Shown here: positions 17,484 through 25,665 of the stretch, piece after piece | Layout: the number at the start of each line of letters is the position of its first letter | How positions within the stretch are numbered: the first letter of the stretch is position 1 | From: Hydrogenovibrio sp965140365 | GTDB lineage: Bacteria > Pseudomonadota > Gammaproteobacteria > Thiomicrospirales > Thiomicrospiraceae | NCBI GenBank assembly: GCA_965140365.1 | Contig: OZ223196.1 | Strand: one strand, 5' to 3' | Length of the DNA: 64,000 bases | Translations under genes and position numbers: made by a program | Notes under the pieces: model-generated | What the model was told of the DNA's origin: nothing | Seen by the model: the letters and a program-made list of their open reading frames with translations, nothing else | The model's database searches: none

Positions 17484-18430
17484 GCACCGACGCCTTGAAT
17501 CACGTGGAGATCAGAACCACACAAGCCTCTGCGGAATCCGATAACCCTGCTAAACCGGCCAGACCGGCCAAGCCAAACGATTATATGTCCGACATTCACC
17601 CGGTCTGGTGTCCGGGCTGCGGTCACTTTTTCATCCTTCGCGCCTTGACCAAAGCCCTGGCCTGGTTGAATTTGCCGAAAGAGAAAATCGGGCTGGTGTC
17701 CGGCATCGGGTGTTCCTCCCGTTTACCCGCCTATCTGGATGTGTACGGATTCCACGGCGTCCACGGTCGCGCACTGGCGGTGGCCAGCGGCTTGAAGCTG
17801 AATCGCCCGGATTTGACCGTGCTGGTCGCCGGCGGCGACGGTGACGGCTATTCCATCGGCGGCAATCACTTCATTCACGCCTGCCGCCGAAATATGGACA
17901 TGACTTACATCGTCATGGACAACGAAGTCTATGGCATGACCAAAGGCCAACCGTCGCCCACCACCGCGCCGGACTGGCACAGCAAACTCGCGCCACACGG
18001 CACCGGCATCCGCTCCTTCAACCCATTGGGCATTGCACTGGCCTCCGGCGCCAGCTTTATTGCCCGCGGTTTTTCCGGCGACCCGAACGGCTTAAGCAAA
18101 TTGATTGTCGAAGGCATTCAACACAAAGGCTTTTCGTTGATTGAAGTGAAAAGCCCCTGCGTGACCTTCCGCCCCGAAGAAAAGGAATGGCAGAAAACCA
18201 TGCGCCCGTTGAATGTCGAACCCACGTCCGATGTCATCGAAGCCGCCAAAGCCATTCACGGCAGCGATGGCTTCGATACCGGCATTTTTTATCAGGCCGA
18301 TTTGCCGATTTACCCGGATGGTGACAGCACGGTCAAAACTGGGCAAACCGAACAGGCCACATCCGCAGACTTAGCCGAAGACCAAGCGCAAACCATCCTG
18401 AACCGTATTGAAGAGGGCCATTTGGTATGA
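17480..18430 (+). CDS. korB: 2-oxoacid:ferredoxin oxidoreductase, beta subunit
   Basis: The 316-residue beta subunit binds thiamine diphosphate (GGDGDGYSIGGNH near residue 114) and a 4Fe-4S cluster through cysteines in VWCPGCGHFF, GIGCSSRLP and the late SPCVTFRPE. It completes the KorAB enzyme with the overlapping korA gene. No separate ferredoxin-like delta subunit is encoded nearby. In an autotroph with the Calvin cycle, it probably closes the TCA cycle in place of 2-oxoglutarate dehydrogenase. Confidence 0.9.
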   Translation: MSTDALNHVEIRTTQASAESDNPAKPARPAKPNDYMSDIHPVWCPGCGHFFILRALTKALAWLNLPKEKIGLVSGIGCSSRLPAYLDVYGFHGVHGRALAVASGLKLNRPDLTVLVAGGDGDGYSIGGNHFIHACRRNMDMTYIVMDNEVYGMTKGQPSPTTAPDWHSKLAPHGTGIRSFNPLGIALASGASFIARGFSGDPNGLSKLIVEGIQHKGFSLIEVKSPCVTFRPEEKEWQKTMRPLNVEPTSDVIEAAKAIHGSDGFDTGIFYQADLPIYPDGDSTVKTGQTEQATSADLAEDQAQTILNRIEEGHLV

Positions 18431-18966
18431 ACGCACTGCACACCAAAACCCAGCCACGTCCACACTTGAAAACCAGCCAGAAAAACCTGGCCTGGGTGCT
18501 GGCCGCCGTCAATGAGATGATTGAAGAATCCATGTACCATTGCCAAACTTTCGGCCACACCTTGCAGGCGCATCACAACCCAAGCGCCGCGCGGATTTTC
18601 GATTCCATGCTGCCGCATTTCGAATCCGAACAATCCTTCCTGCTGGACAAACTGCCGACGGTGGCACTGCCGAGCATTCCGCCCTGGGAAATTCCGCATC
18701 AGGAATACGAACACCCTGCCATGCGTCTGTTCCAAGCCCATTACCTGATGACCGAAGCCGAGGCCTGGAAACTGATGGGCGAAATGATTCAGGTGCATAC
18801 CTGTTTCTACAACCAGCTTTTGGAGGAACTGCAACAGGACGAAATCCGCGAATTGCTGCAATCCCTGCAAAAGCACTGTCAAATCTGTCGGGAAATGTGC
18901 AAACAACAAAGCCTTACCATCGAACCGCATCCCGAGGATTTGGACCCGCCGAATATCCAAGGATGA
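18427..18966 (+). CDS. Helical protein coupled to korAB, possible di-iron/hemerythrin-like fold
   Basis: This 179-residue protein starts inside the korB stop (ATGA overlap), so its synthesis is tied to KorB. It is rich in His, Glu and Cys and likely all-helical. Possible metal ligands are HCQTFGHTLQAHH, HFESEQ, HQEYEH, QAHY and QVHTC, spaced like those of ferritin-like or hemerythrin-like proteins, and there is a late CQICREMC cluster. I do not recognise a named family. A redox or oxygen-protecting role for the oxygen-sensitive KorAB enzyme is an inference from position. Confidence 0.7.
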   Translation: MNALHTKTQPRPHLKTSQKNLAWVLAAVNEMIEESMYHCQTFGHTLQAHHNPSAARIFDSMLPHFESEQSFLLDKLPTVALPSIPPWEIPHQEYEHPAMRLFQAHYLMTEAEAWKLMGEMIQVHTCFYNQLLEELQQDEIRELLQSLQKHCQICREMCKQQSLTIEPHPEDLDPPNIQG

Positions 18967-18995
18967 AAGGCTAGAAGACTCGAAAGGATAACGCC

Positions 18996-19385
18996 ATGCT
19001 TTCCACTTGGTTTCAGAAGCTCACCCAAAGAATCCTGCACCCGTCTTTAAGCTGGGTGCTGCCGGTCAAAGGCGTGTATTTCTATGAAACCGATGCCGTG
19101 GAAAATCATGGCTTGCTGACACCGGGCGCAATCGTCACACTCAAACCGGAACCCGAGAATAAATTCGACGGCCATGCCGTGCAAATCTGGCTGAACGGTT
19201 CGTCCTGCTTGCTCGGTTACATTCCGCGCAGCCATTCACGCCGCATCGCCTGGCTGTTGCAACACGCCCAGCTCAACACCGCGGAAATCGAATCCGCTTA
19301 TCGGCAATATCACCGGCTGTATATTTACGTCCGCCTGCGGTTTGACGTGCGCTGGTGGCAAGCCGTGCAATATTGGATTCGATAA
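18996..19385 (+). CDS. HIRAN-domain protein
   Basis: The 129-residue product is almost wholly a HIRAN domain: GVYFYETDAVENHGLLTPGAIVTLKPEPENKFDGHAVQIW and LLGYIPRSHSRRIAWLL. HIRAN domains bind DNA ends or stalled forks, usually attached to helicases or nucleases; here it is stand-alone. The start follows AAAGGA. It lies just upstream of a DEDDh exonuclease gene, which suggests a shared DNA-repair role. Confidence 0.82.
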   Translation: MLSTWFQKLTQRILHPSLSWVLPVKGVYFYETDAVENHGLLTPGAIVTLKPEPENKFDGHAVQIWLNGSSCLLGYIPRSHSRRIAWLLQHAQLNTAEIESAYRQYHRLYIYVRLRFDVRWWQAVQYWIR

Positions 19386-19495
19386 CTCACCTACCATTCA
19401 CATACTCATCCGCTTTGCGAAACAGTTGCCCGTCCTGCCGAGTTTTGTCACAATGAGCGTTCACATCATCTTTAATACAGCGAATCACAAAGCCT

Positions 19496-20377
19496 ATGAC
19501 AACCGACACCCATCTGGAAACCCTCGCCCAACAACTCGATGCCTCCGGTGACTATCAAGTCCTGCGCCGCTTTCAAGCCGTTTCCCAATATCAGGCACCG
19601 CAAGGCGACACTTATCACAAAGTCTGCATTATCGACACCGAAACCACCGGGCTGGACACCTCGGTGTGCGAAATCATCGAACTGGGTTATCAGGTAGTCG
19701 AATTCGATTCGCAAGGCCATTTCTACCGCGTATTGCTTGCCAAAAACTTCCTCAACGAACCGGAAGGCGAAATCACGCCCGAAGTCACCCAAGTGACCGG
19801 CCTGACCATGGAAGACGTGCAAGGCCATAGCATTTCGTGGGAAGAAGTCGAAGCCGATCTGGCGGACGTTCAACTTTGCGTGGCGCACAACGCGGCTTTC
19901 GACCGCCCGGTGGTGGAACGTTATAACGATTTGTTTGTGGAAAAGGTATGGGGCTGCTCCGCCAGCCAGGTGGACTGGTTTCACCTCGCCAAAGTCGGCT
20001 CGCGCAGTCAGGAATTTTTATGCTGGAAAGTCGGGCAGTTTTTCTACGGCGCGCACCGCGCCTTGGACGACGTGCAAGCCCTCACCCATTTGCTGAGTTT
20101 CCCGATTTCCGAATCGCAACTGCCCGCCTTCCACTTCCTGCTGGCCTCCGTGCGCCAGCAAAAAGTGCTCATCAAAGCCACCGGCGCGCCGTTTGATTTG
20201 AAAGATGCGTTACGCCAACGCGGTTACCGCTGGCAAGTGTCGGAACGCGTTTGGCAAAAAATCTTCGACGCCAGTCAACAACAAGACGAAATCGCCTGGC
20301 TCATCGAAAACAACACCCCCAACCCGGACGTCATTAAAATCAAAGCCACCGATACCTTTTCCGTGCGCGCGCAATAA
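19496..20377 (+). CDS. DEDDh-type 3'-5' exonuclease with extra C-terminal module
   Basis: This 293-residue protein has the three DnaQ-like exonuclease motifs: IDTETTGLD (Asp47, Glu49), VAHNAAFDRPVV and HRALDDVQAL. Residues from about 205 form a C-terminal module with a KATGAPFDLKDALRQRGYRW pattern, as in some stand-alone DnaQ-like nucleases. The last 64 codons occur again at 22398-22589, where every base difference is silent. It is probably a DNA repair or RNA-trimming enzyme. Confidence 0.87.
   Translation: MTTDTHLETLAQQLDASGDYQVLRRFQAVSQYQAPQGDTYHKVCIIDTETTGLDTSVCEIIELGYQVVEFDSQGHFYRVLLAKNFLNEPEGEITPEVTQVTGLTMEDVQGHSISWEEVEADLADVQLCVAHNAAFDRPVVERYNDLFVEKVWGCSASQVDWFHLAKVGSRSQEFLCWKVGQFFYGAHRALDDVQALTHLLSFPISESQLPAFHFLLASVRQQKVLIKATGAPFDLKDALRQRGYRWQVSERVWQKIFDASQQQDEIAWLIENNTPNPDVIKIKATDTFSVRAQ
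20186..20377 (+). repeat. Direct repeat, copy A (3' end of exonuclease gene)
   Basis: This 192-base segment is repeated at 22398-22589. I count 11 mismatches, all at third codon positions of the exonuclease frame, so the encoded 64 residues are identical. Confidence 0.95.
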
Positions 20378-20467
20378 AAATCACTCGAACCGGCTTGGCA
20401 AGTTCATGACTTTTCAGTACTATGCAACCATATAAAATATAATAAAATTGCACTCGCCATAACAAAT

Positions 20468-22408
20468 ATGACAATCATAGCCCGCTCTAGTCTCGCCCTC
20501 TTTTTGACGGTGTTTATGCTCTCGCATCCCGCGCAGGCAGGACGAGATACAAGCCATCCCGATTCATTGACCCCCATTACACTGCAATTAAAGTGGAAAC
20601 ATCAATTTCAGTTCGCCGGTTACTACGCCGCAATCCAACAAGGGTATTATCGTGACGCCGGTTTAAATGTGACCTTAAAAGAAGCCGGCATCGGACAGGG
20701 TCCAATCCAATCCGTCCTTTCGGGGCAAGCGCAATTCGGCGTCGGCACCAGCGAGGTGTTATTGAATTTTTATGAAAACAGCCCCATTGTGGTGCTGGCG
20801 GTCATTATGCAGCACTCGCCTTTGGCACTGGCCGCCTTATCCGATTCCGGCATCGAAAACATTCACCAGCTCGCCAGCCATCCCATCATGATGGAACCCA
20901 ACTCTCTGGAGCTGATGGCTTACTTGAAAGCCGAAGGGGTCAATCTTGATAAATTACAACTACGGGATCATCGGCACCGCATCGACGAACTCATTGACGG
21001 GCAAGTGGGTTCCATGTCGGTTTACACCACCGACGAGCCGTTCGACTTCAAACAAAAAGGCCTTGATGTGCAACTGTTCCGCCCGGTGATGTCGGGCATC
21101 GACTTTTACGGCGACAACCTCTTTACCACTAAAAAAATGGTCGAAGCATCCCCGAAAATCGTCGCCGACTTTCTCCAGGCCTCTTTAAAAGGCTGGCAAT
21201 ACGCCATGCAGCATCCGGACGAGATCATCGACCTGATTCTGACACAGTATTCAACTCGAAAAAGCCGCGCGCACCTTGAATACGAAGCCGAGCGGATGCG
21301 CCAGTTGATGATGCCAGACCTGGTGGAAATCGGTTATATGAACCCCGGTCGCTGGCAGCACATTGCCCATACTTACCATCAACTGGGCATCTTGCCGAAA
21401 AAATTCGATGTTGAAGGGATGCTGTATGAACCCGTCGATTTAGATTACGAGCACCTCAAACAGCAACTCTATTATGCCGTCGCCATTCTCGTGCTGATAT
21501 CATTACTCGCCGCCATCGTGTACCGGCAGTTTCACCGCACCAATGTGCGCCGCCAACAGTTTGAAGATTTATTTCAAAATGCACCGGTCAGCCTGATCGA
21601 GATCGACCAGCAAGGCCTAATTCACCATTGGAACCGCGAAGCCGAAAACACCTTTCAGTATTCGGCCAAAGAAGCCATTCAGCGCAATGTGTATGACTTG
21701 CTATTACCCAAACCACAAAACCCATCCATTCCCGACATCATTCAACGCACATTAGCCGAAAAGGTTTTGACCTTTTCTGAAAACGAAAACATTCGTAAAG
21801 ACGGACAACGAATTCTGTGCAAATGGTCCAATATGCCGTTTGAGACCGGACACAAACACCACAAACACCTGATTTGCATGGCACAAGACATTACTCAGCA
21901 AAAAGAGATGCAAGCAGAGCTTTATCGGGCGGCACATTATGATGGCCTAACCGGGTTACCGAACCGAACCTTAATTTTAGAACAATTGAAACACACCTTA
22001 GACACGGCCATCGCCGACCAAGACTATATGGCGATTCTGTTCATTGACCTAAACGATTTCAAAATCATTAACGACACGCACGGTCATCCAGTGGGTGATG
22101 TGGTTTTAAAACACATTGCCGAGCGTTTGCAGTGTTCAATCGGTGAGCATGACCAAGTTGGGCGCTTATCCGGCGACGAGTTTCTGATTATTATCCCCCC
22201 TTCCGCCACGCCACCCGACCTGAAACCGATCATGACAGCGATTCATACCAACCTCAAGCCCAGCCTTCAAGTAGAAGACTTAACCTTGACCCTGTCCGCC
22301 AGCATCGGCTGCAGCGTATTCCCAGAAGACGCAAACGACATGCAACACCTGATTGCCGTGGCGGACCAAGCCATGTACCGCGAAAAACTGCGCAAGCGCA
22401 CCGTTTGA
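20468..22408 (+). CDS. Substrate-binding-domain/PAS/GGDEF sensor diguanylate cyclase
   Basis: This 646-residue membrane sensor has a signal peptide (to AQAG), an NMT1/THI5-like periplasmic binding domain (residues 35-300, starting LQLKWKHQFQFAGYYAA), a membrane helix (about 330-350), a PAS domain (360-470, with the PAC-like CKWSNMPFE) and a GGDEF domain (480-646) with YDGLTGLPNR and the active-site variant SGDEF. No EAL domain and no RxxD inhibitory site are seen. It would make cyclic di-GMP in response to a small periplasmic ligand, perhaps a thiamine-precursor-like or amine compound. The C-terminus (MYREKLRKRTV) is cut short: its stop codon lies inside the repeated exonuclease fragment. Confidence 0.87.
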   Translation: MTIIARSSLALFLTVFMLSHPAQAGRDTSHPDSLTPITLQLKWKHQFQFAGYYAAIQQGYYRDAGLNVTLKEAGIGQGPIQSVLSGQAQFGVGTSEVLLNFYENSPIVVLAVIMQHSPLALAALSDSGIENIHQLASHPIMMEPNSLELMAYLKAEGVNLDKLQLRDHRHRIDELIDGQVGSMSVYTTDEPFDFKQKGLDVQLFRPVMSGIDFYGDNLFTTKKMVEASPKIVADFLQASLKGWQYAMQHPDEIIDLILTQYSTRKSRAHLEYEAERMRQLMMPDLVEIGYMNPGRWQHIAHTYHQLGILPKKFDVEGMLYEPVDLDYEHLKQQLYYAVAILVLISLLAAIVYRQFHRTNVRRQQFEDLFQNAPVSLIEIDQQGLIHHWNREAENTFQYSAKEAIQRNVYDLLLPKPQNPSIPDIIQRTLAEKVLTFSENENIRKDGQRILCKWSNMPFETGHKHHKHLICMAQDITQQKEMQAELYRAAHYDGLTGLPNRTLILEQLKHTLDTAIADQDYMAILFIDLNDFKIINDTHGHPVGDVVLKHIAERLQCSIGEHDQVGRLSGDEFLIIIPPSATPPDLKPIMTAIHTNLKPSLQVEDLTLTLSASIGCSVFPEDANDMQHLIAVADQAMYREKLRKRTV

Positions 22409-22589
22409 TTTGAAAGATGCTTTACGCCAACGCGGTTACCGCTGGCAGGTGTCGGAACGCGTCTGGCAAAAAATCTTCGACGCCAGCCAACAACAAGACG
22501 AAATCGCCTGGCTGATTGAAAACAACACCCCCAATCCGGACGTGATTAAAATCAAAGCCACCGATACCTTTTCCGTGCGCGCTCAGTAA
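22398..22589 (+). pseudogene. Duplicated 3' fragment of the exonuclease gene (repeat copy B)
   Basis: This fragment repeats the last 64 codons of the exonuclease gene without its catalytic domain. It runs in frame to a TAA and is followed by the terminator one expects after the intact gene. The end of the GGDEF gene is fused to its start. Only silent differences separate it from copy A, so it was under selection as part of a full gene until recently. Confidence 0.8.
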
Positions 22590-22600
22590 GCTGAATACAA

Positions 22601-22626
22601 AAAACGCCCAGGCCTGGGCGTTTTTA
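22601..22626 (+). terminator. Intrinsic terminator built on CCAGGCCTGG
   Basis: AAAAACGCCCA and TGGGCGTTTTT form an 11-base perfect stem around a GGCC loop, with a T-run on the plus strand and an A-run on the other side, so it can act in both directions. Confidence 0.92.
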
Positions 22627-22683
22627 GATAAAGTCGACTCCTCAAAACAAACCAAACCTTCTGCATTGATTCTTGCTATGAAT

Positions 22684-23181
22684 TTAGTCGTATTTGTCGC
22701 GAACCATCTCCTTTGAGATTAATTTTGGATTACCAAAACCTGATCGGTCCACACTAAACTCAACAAAAACTTCACAGGATTTACAATTTCCTCCTGACCA
22801 ATACAGGATAACGAAATCATTTCCCTTACACATTGCCTTTAACGGCAAATACGTTCTATTTTCAACTAAAAAATCTTTTATTCCATCTAGCTTATTAGCT
22901 TCTGAAATTAAGGTTATTTTATTTTTTACTAAATAAGCTTTTCTTGAAACAATCGCATTACTACCATAAAAACCACTGATTTTAAATATGTTCGGTACGT
23001 AGCTTTCATATTCAAAAGGAAATTTTTCAACTTCTATTTTTATCTCATATCCATCGCACTGTACGGTGTTAGAGCTTATGGATGACCTTATTTTTTCTCC
23101 CTTGTACTCAAATTCAGCGGCTAACGCGTCAATAGATAAGAAAATACTTACAAAAAATACCACCAACTTATTAATATGCAT
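22684..23181 (-). CDS. Exported protein of unknown function
   Basis: This 165-residue protein has an N-terminal signal peptide (MHINKLVVFFVSIFLSIDALA) and a mature beta-rich domain with cysteines in TVQCDGYE, KAMCKGND and GGNCKSCEVF. The GGNCKSCEVF segment is thioredoxin-like in spacing but I do not claim a fold. I recognise no family. Codon use and base composition are AT-rich like the rest of the island and unlike the flanking genome. Confidence 0.7.
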   Translation of the reverse strand: MHINKLVVFFVSIFLSIDALAAEFEYKGEKIRSSISSNTVQCDGYEIKIEVEKFPFEYESYVPNIFKISGFYGSNAIVSRKAYLVKNKITLISEANKLDGIKDFLVENRTYLPLKAMCKGNDFVILYWSGGNCKSCEVFVEFSVDRSGFGNPKLISKEMVRDKYD

Positions 23182-23197
23182 TAGCCTACCTTTTCTA

Positions 23198-23332
23198 TTA
23201 TGGACAAATATAAAATGCTCCCGTAGGATCTACATCAATGATTCGGTGTCTATCAGCATTAGAAAGTCCGCTTTCTTTATCATAATCAATATAAATTGAA
23301 CCTGGATCATCTCGATCTCAATACCTTACCAT
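23198..23332 (-). pseudogene. Remnant of a small gene with an internal stop
   Basis: Read on the minus strand, the segment gives MVRY, a TGA stop, then DRDDPGSIYIDYDKESG and further residues to a TAA, all in one frame. Replacing TGA by TGG would give the natural-looking string RYWDRDDPG. The second part looks like a real protein end, so this is probably a broken gene or the tail of one. It may equally be non-coding. Confidence 0.3.
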
Positions 23333-23349
23333 TGAAATATTAACAATGG

Positions 23350-24459
23350 TTATGAAACCTGTTTGTAAGAACTTAGAATCTTAACAATTGTTTTATTACC
23401 GCCTGAATCTTCAACCACGCCATAATTTCCATGGTAAATAATCTCAACCAAGGAGTAATCGGAACTATCTCCAAAGTTCGTGGATAGGTGATCATAAAAA
23501 ATTTTCGTAGAACTATCATAAAACGTATACTGATTAATATAATCACCTTTTATCATTGTTGTATTATGCAACTCTACTTTTTCATACAATTGAGTTATAT
23601 TGCAAGTCGATTCATAACTACCTGTTGTTCGATCTTTTGTTACCATTCTTCCATCATTGTAAATCGCATAAGCACTTCCGCTATGATCACATCCTGAATC
23701 GCTATAGTTGTATAGAAAACCCCTTAAATCATATACTTTATCGATGGTTGCATATGATGCAATCGGATATGAAACAGTACTTCCTACTTCCATTAGTAAA
23801 TCAGAATTATCTGAGTAAAATGAAGCTGGAGCATATTTATTGATACCGATAGTGCTAAGAGGAATCTCTTTAAATATTTCTGAAAGTTGGACGGTAACAG
23901 TATCCCCGTTTTTTTTATCGATTACCGCGCTCAATCCATCATTGGTTATCCCAACTAACTTGTAAGCTTGAGAAGCTATAACATCATCAATATCTAATGC
24001 ATTACTATTTATTTCAAAAAACAAGTTTAGTGATTCATCATAAAAAACCATATACCCGTATTTTTCACCGTCATAAAAATCAGCATCCAAATCAGTCGTA
24101 TTTCCTATATCCACTTTTAAATATGCCTTTTCCATCATACATTCAGTATGATAAGTAGAACTTTTAGATGCTTGGTAAGATACTTCGACAAATCCGTTTG
24201 AATAGACTAAAAAAGAATTTTTAGATGCCCCTAAAGTGCAACCGTATGTACTATAAAACGTCTTACCATCAGTCCCTGACAAATTGTAAGGAACCCCTCT
24301 TTTACTTTGAGAATCTCCAAAATCTCTTAATTGTTGCTCTCCACCCTTATCGACTTCATTACTTTGTGGGCTATCAGAACCTCCACCACCACATGCAGCT
24401 AAAGTAATAGCAACAAACATAACAACTGCTCCTGACCCTAAAAAATTCCTGTAATACAT
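23350..24459 (-). CDS. Lipoprotein with two similar beta-rich domains
   Basis: The 369-residue protein has a signal peptide and lipobox (TLAACGGGGSDS, lipidated Cys23), so it is probably an outer-membrane-anchored lipoprotein. The mature part has two related halves: GTDGKTFYSTYGCTLGASKNSF...YHTECMMEKAYLK and LRGFLYNYSDSGCDHSGSAYAIY...YESTCNITQLYEKVE, each with a cysteine pair, a short NTT element and a FYD/FYDSS strand. It looks like an internal domain duplication. I recognise no family. It lies in the AT-rich island, divergent from the XRE gene. Confidence 0.72.
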   Translation of the reverse strand: MYYRNFLGSGAVVMFVAITLAACGGGGSDSPQSNEVDKGGEQQLRDFGDSQSKRGVPYNLSGTDGKTFYSTYGCTLGASKNSFLVYSNGFVEVSYQASKSSTYHTECMMEKAYLKVDIGNTTDLDADFYDGEKYGYMVFYDESLNLFFEINSNALDIDDVIASQAYKLVGITNDGLSAVIDKKNGDTVTVQLSEIFKEIPLSTIGINKYAPASFYSDNSDLLMEVGSTVSYPIASYATIDKVYDLRGFLYNYSDSGCDHSGSAYAIYNDGRMVTKDRTTGSYESTCNITQLYEKVELHNTTMIKGDYINQYTFYDSSTKIFYDHLSTNFGDSSDYSLVEIIYHGNYGVVEDSGGNKTIVKILSSYKQVS

Positions 24460-24508
24460 ATCATCCCTTTATCTAATGAAAATAAAATTTTAAATACTAA
24501 AAGTCATA

Positions 24509-24557
24509 TTGACCCTATTTTGGGGTCATTATAAAGGTGGAACTAAAATAGGGTCAA
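24509..24557. promoter_or_regulatory. 13-base inverted repeat upstream of XRE regulator
   Basis: TTGACCCTATTTT (24509-24521) and its exact reverse complement (24545-24557) flank a 23-base spacer that holds a further GGGTCA half. It lies 23 bases before the regulator start and between divergent genes, so it is probably an operator. Confidence 0.65.
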
Positions 24558-24580
24558 ATTATTTTTTGGCGACCCGTTCC

Positions 24581-24832
24581 ATGGATAAAACAATTCATTT
24601 AGCAGAATACAAAGTACTGCTCAATTGGATTCAAACAAAACGAGAAGAAAAAGGAATTTCTGCTAGAAAGCTATCTGCGCAGCTTAATTCGCCACACTCT
24701 TGGATTAGCAAAATTGAATCAGGCGAAAGGCGCCTTGATGTGATTGAATACTTGAAGATCTGCCATGCTCTTAACATTAATCCATGCGAAGGAATTAATA
24801 CCATCACTGTGACAAGTTTGAAATACGTATGA
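24581..24832 (+). CDS. XRE-family helix-turn-helix regulator
   Basis: This is an 83-residue DNA-binding protein: LLNWIQTKREEKGISARKLSAQLNSPHSWISKIESGERRLDVIEYLKICHAL is one Cro/C1-type HTH domain. I take the ATG at 24581 (MDKTIHLAEYK); a longer frame from 24509 would read through the inverted repeat. It is convergent with the DarT-like gene and divergent from the lipoprotein gene, and might control one of them. Its base composition is that of the island. Confidence 0.82.
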   Translation: MDKTIHLAEYKVLLNWIQTKREEKGISARKLSAQLNSPHSWISKIESGERRLDVIEYLKICHALNINPCEGINTITVTSLKYV

Positions 24833-24985
24833 CGAAAAATCGTTAACACTAACCAGACAACAACAAGGTGAAATCACTCGATTGATTTCCTTCAATTTGG
24901 ACATATTAATTTCAGTATCCTCAAAGTAAATACAAAAAACACCCGAGTCAGGGAAACCAAAGAGTCTAATGTTAATAGACTTAAT

Positions 24986-25648
24986 TTAAACAAATAATGA
25001 TTTATCTACTGTAAAAATTGTCGAATCAAATTTTAGAGAGGAAAAAGCTGCCAAGGTCATTGCCAAAGACTCATCGTCAACAAAACAAACTTGCTTTATA
25101 CAGGACAAGGGAATTTTATCCCTTACCAACACTTCGGCTTGACTATCCGTTGGCATATTTTGAGGAATATGATTGCTCCTTAAAATTCTGTTTTTTATAA
25201 ATAGCTCACTAGAAAAAAGCTTACTAAAACTAACATAGTCTCCACCTATACCTTGCTTTTTAGCCGCTTGTGATGCCGCATTAGTTATCGAAAACTTTGT
25301 CTCTTTCCAATACAAAGGCTCTAAATTGATTTTTAAAACACACCACACTATGTATGGTTCATCCTCTGTACGTTCTCTAAACTTTCTAAATAAATATGTA
25401 TTTGGACCGGTAATTGATAAATTAATGTAATTCTTATCATCGTACCTTATCTCATCAGTAAACTTTGCATAATCCAAAACATCGTATTTATCTATATCTA
25501 AAGCTTCAAGGGTTGCACGACTTAGTAACCCCTGCTGATCGATAATACTCATCAAATTAATTGTAGGAGTAAAGTGAATAAGCTGTCCTATCCCTCTTTT
25601 TCTCACTTCTTCTTCAATCTGTAAATAATCATCTTTTATTTCCATCAA
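24986..25648 (-). CDS. DarT-like ADP-ribosyltransferase (DUF4433-type toxin)
   Basis: The 220-residue protein shows the DarT outline: an NAD-binding start IGQLIHFTPTINLMSIIDQQGLLSR with His25, an INLSITGPNTYLFRKFRE middle, and the closing TDSQAEVLVRDKIPLSCI with the likely catalytic Glu172. DarT enzymes attach ADP-ribose to thymidine in single-stranded DNA and act as toxins, often against phage. Their usual antidote is the macrodomain protein DarG; none is encoded here. It is the last gene of a three-gene operon, 17 bases after the helicase gene. Target base and activity are inference. Confidence 0.75.
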   Translation of the reverse strand: MMEIKDDYLQIEEEVRKRGIGQLIHFTPTINLMSIIDQQGLLSRATLEALDIDKYDVLDYAKFTDEIRYDDKNYINLSITGPNTYLFRKFRERTEDEPYIVWCVLKINLEPLYWKETKFSITNAASQAAKKQGIGGDYVSFSKLFSSELFIKNRILRSNHIPQNMPTDSQAEVLVRDKIPLSCIKQVCFVDDESLAMTLAAFSSLKFDSTIFTVDKSLFV

Positions 25649-25665
25649 AAAAACTCTCTTCAGAA

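Noticed and set aside
18488..18497. CCTGGCCTGG in the gene after korB
   Set aside because: It differs from the iterated motif at the centre of its first half and is not a palindrome, so it was not counted.
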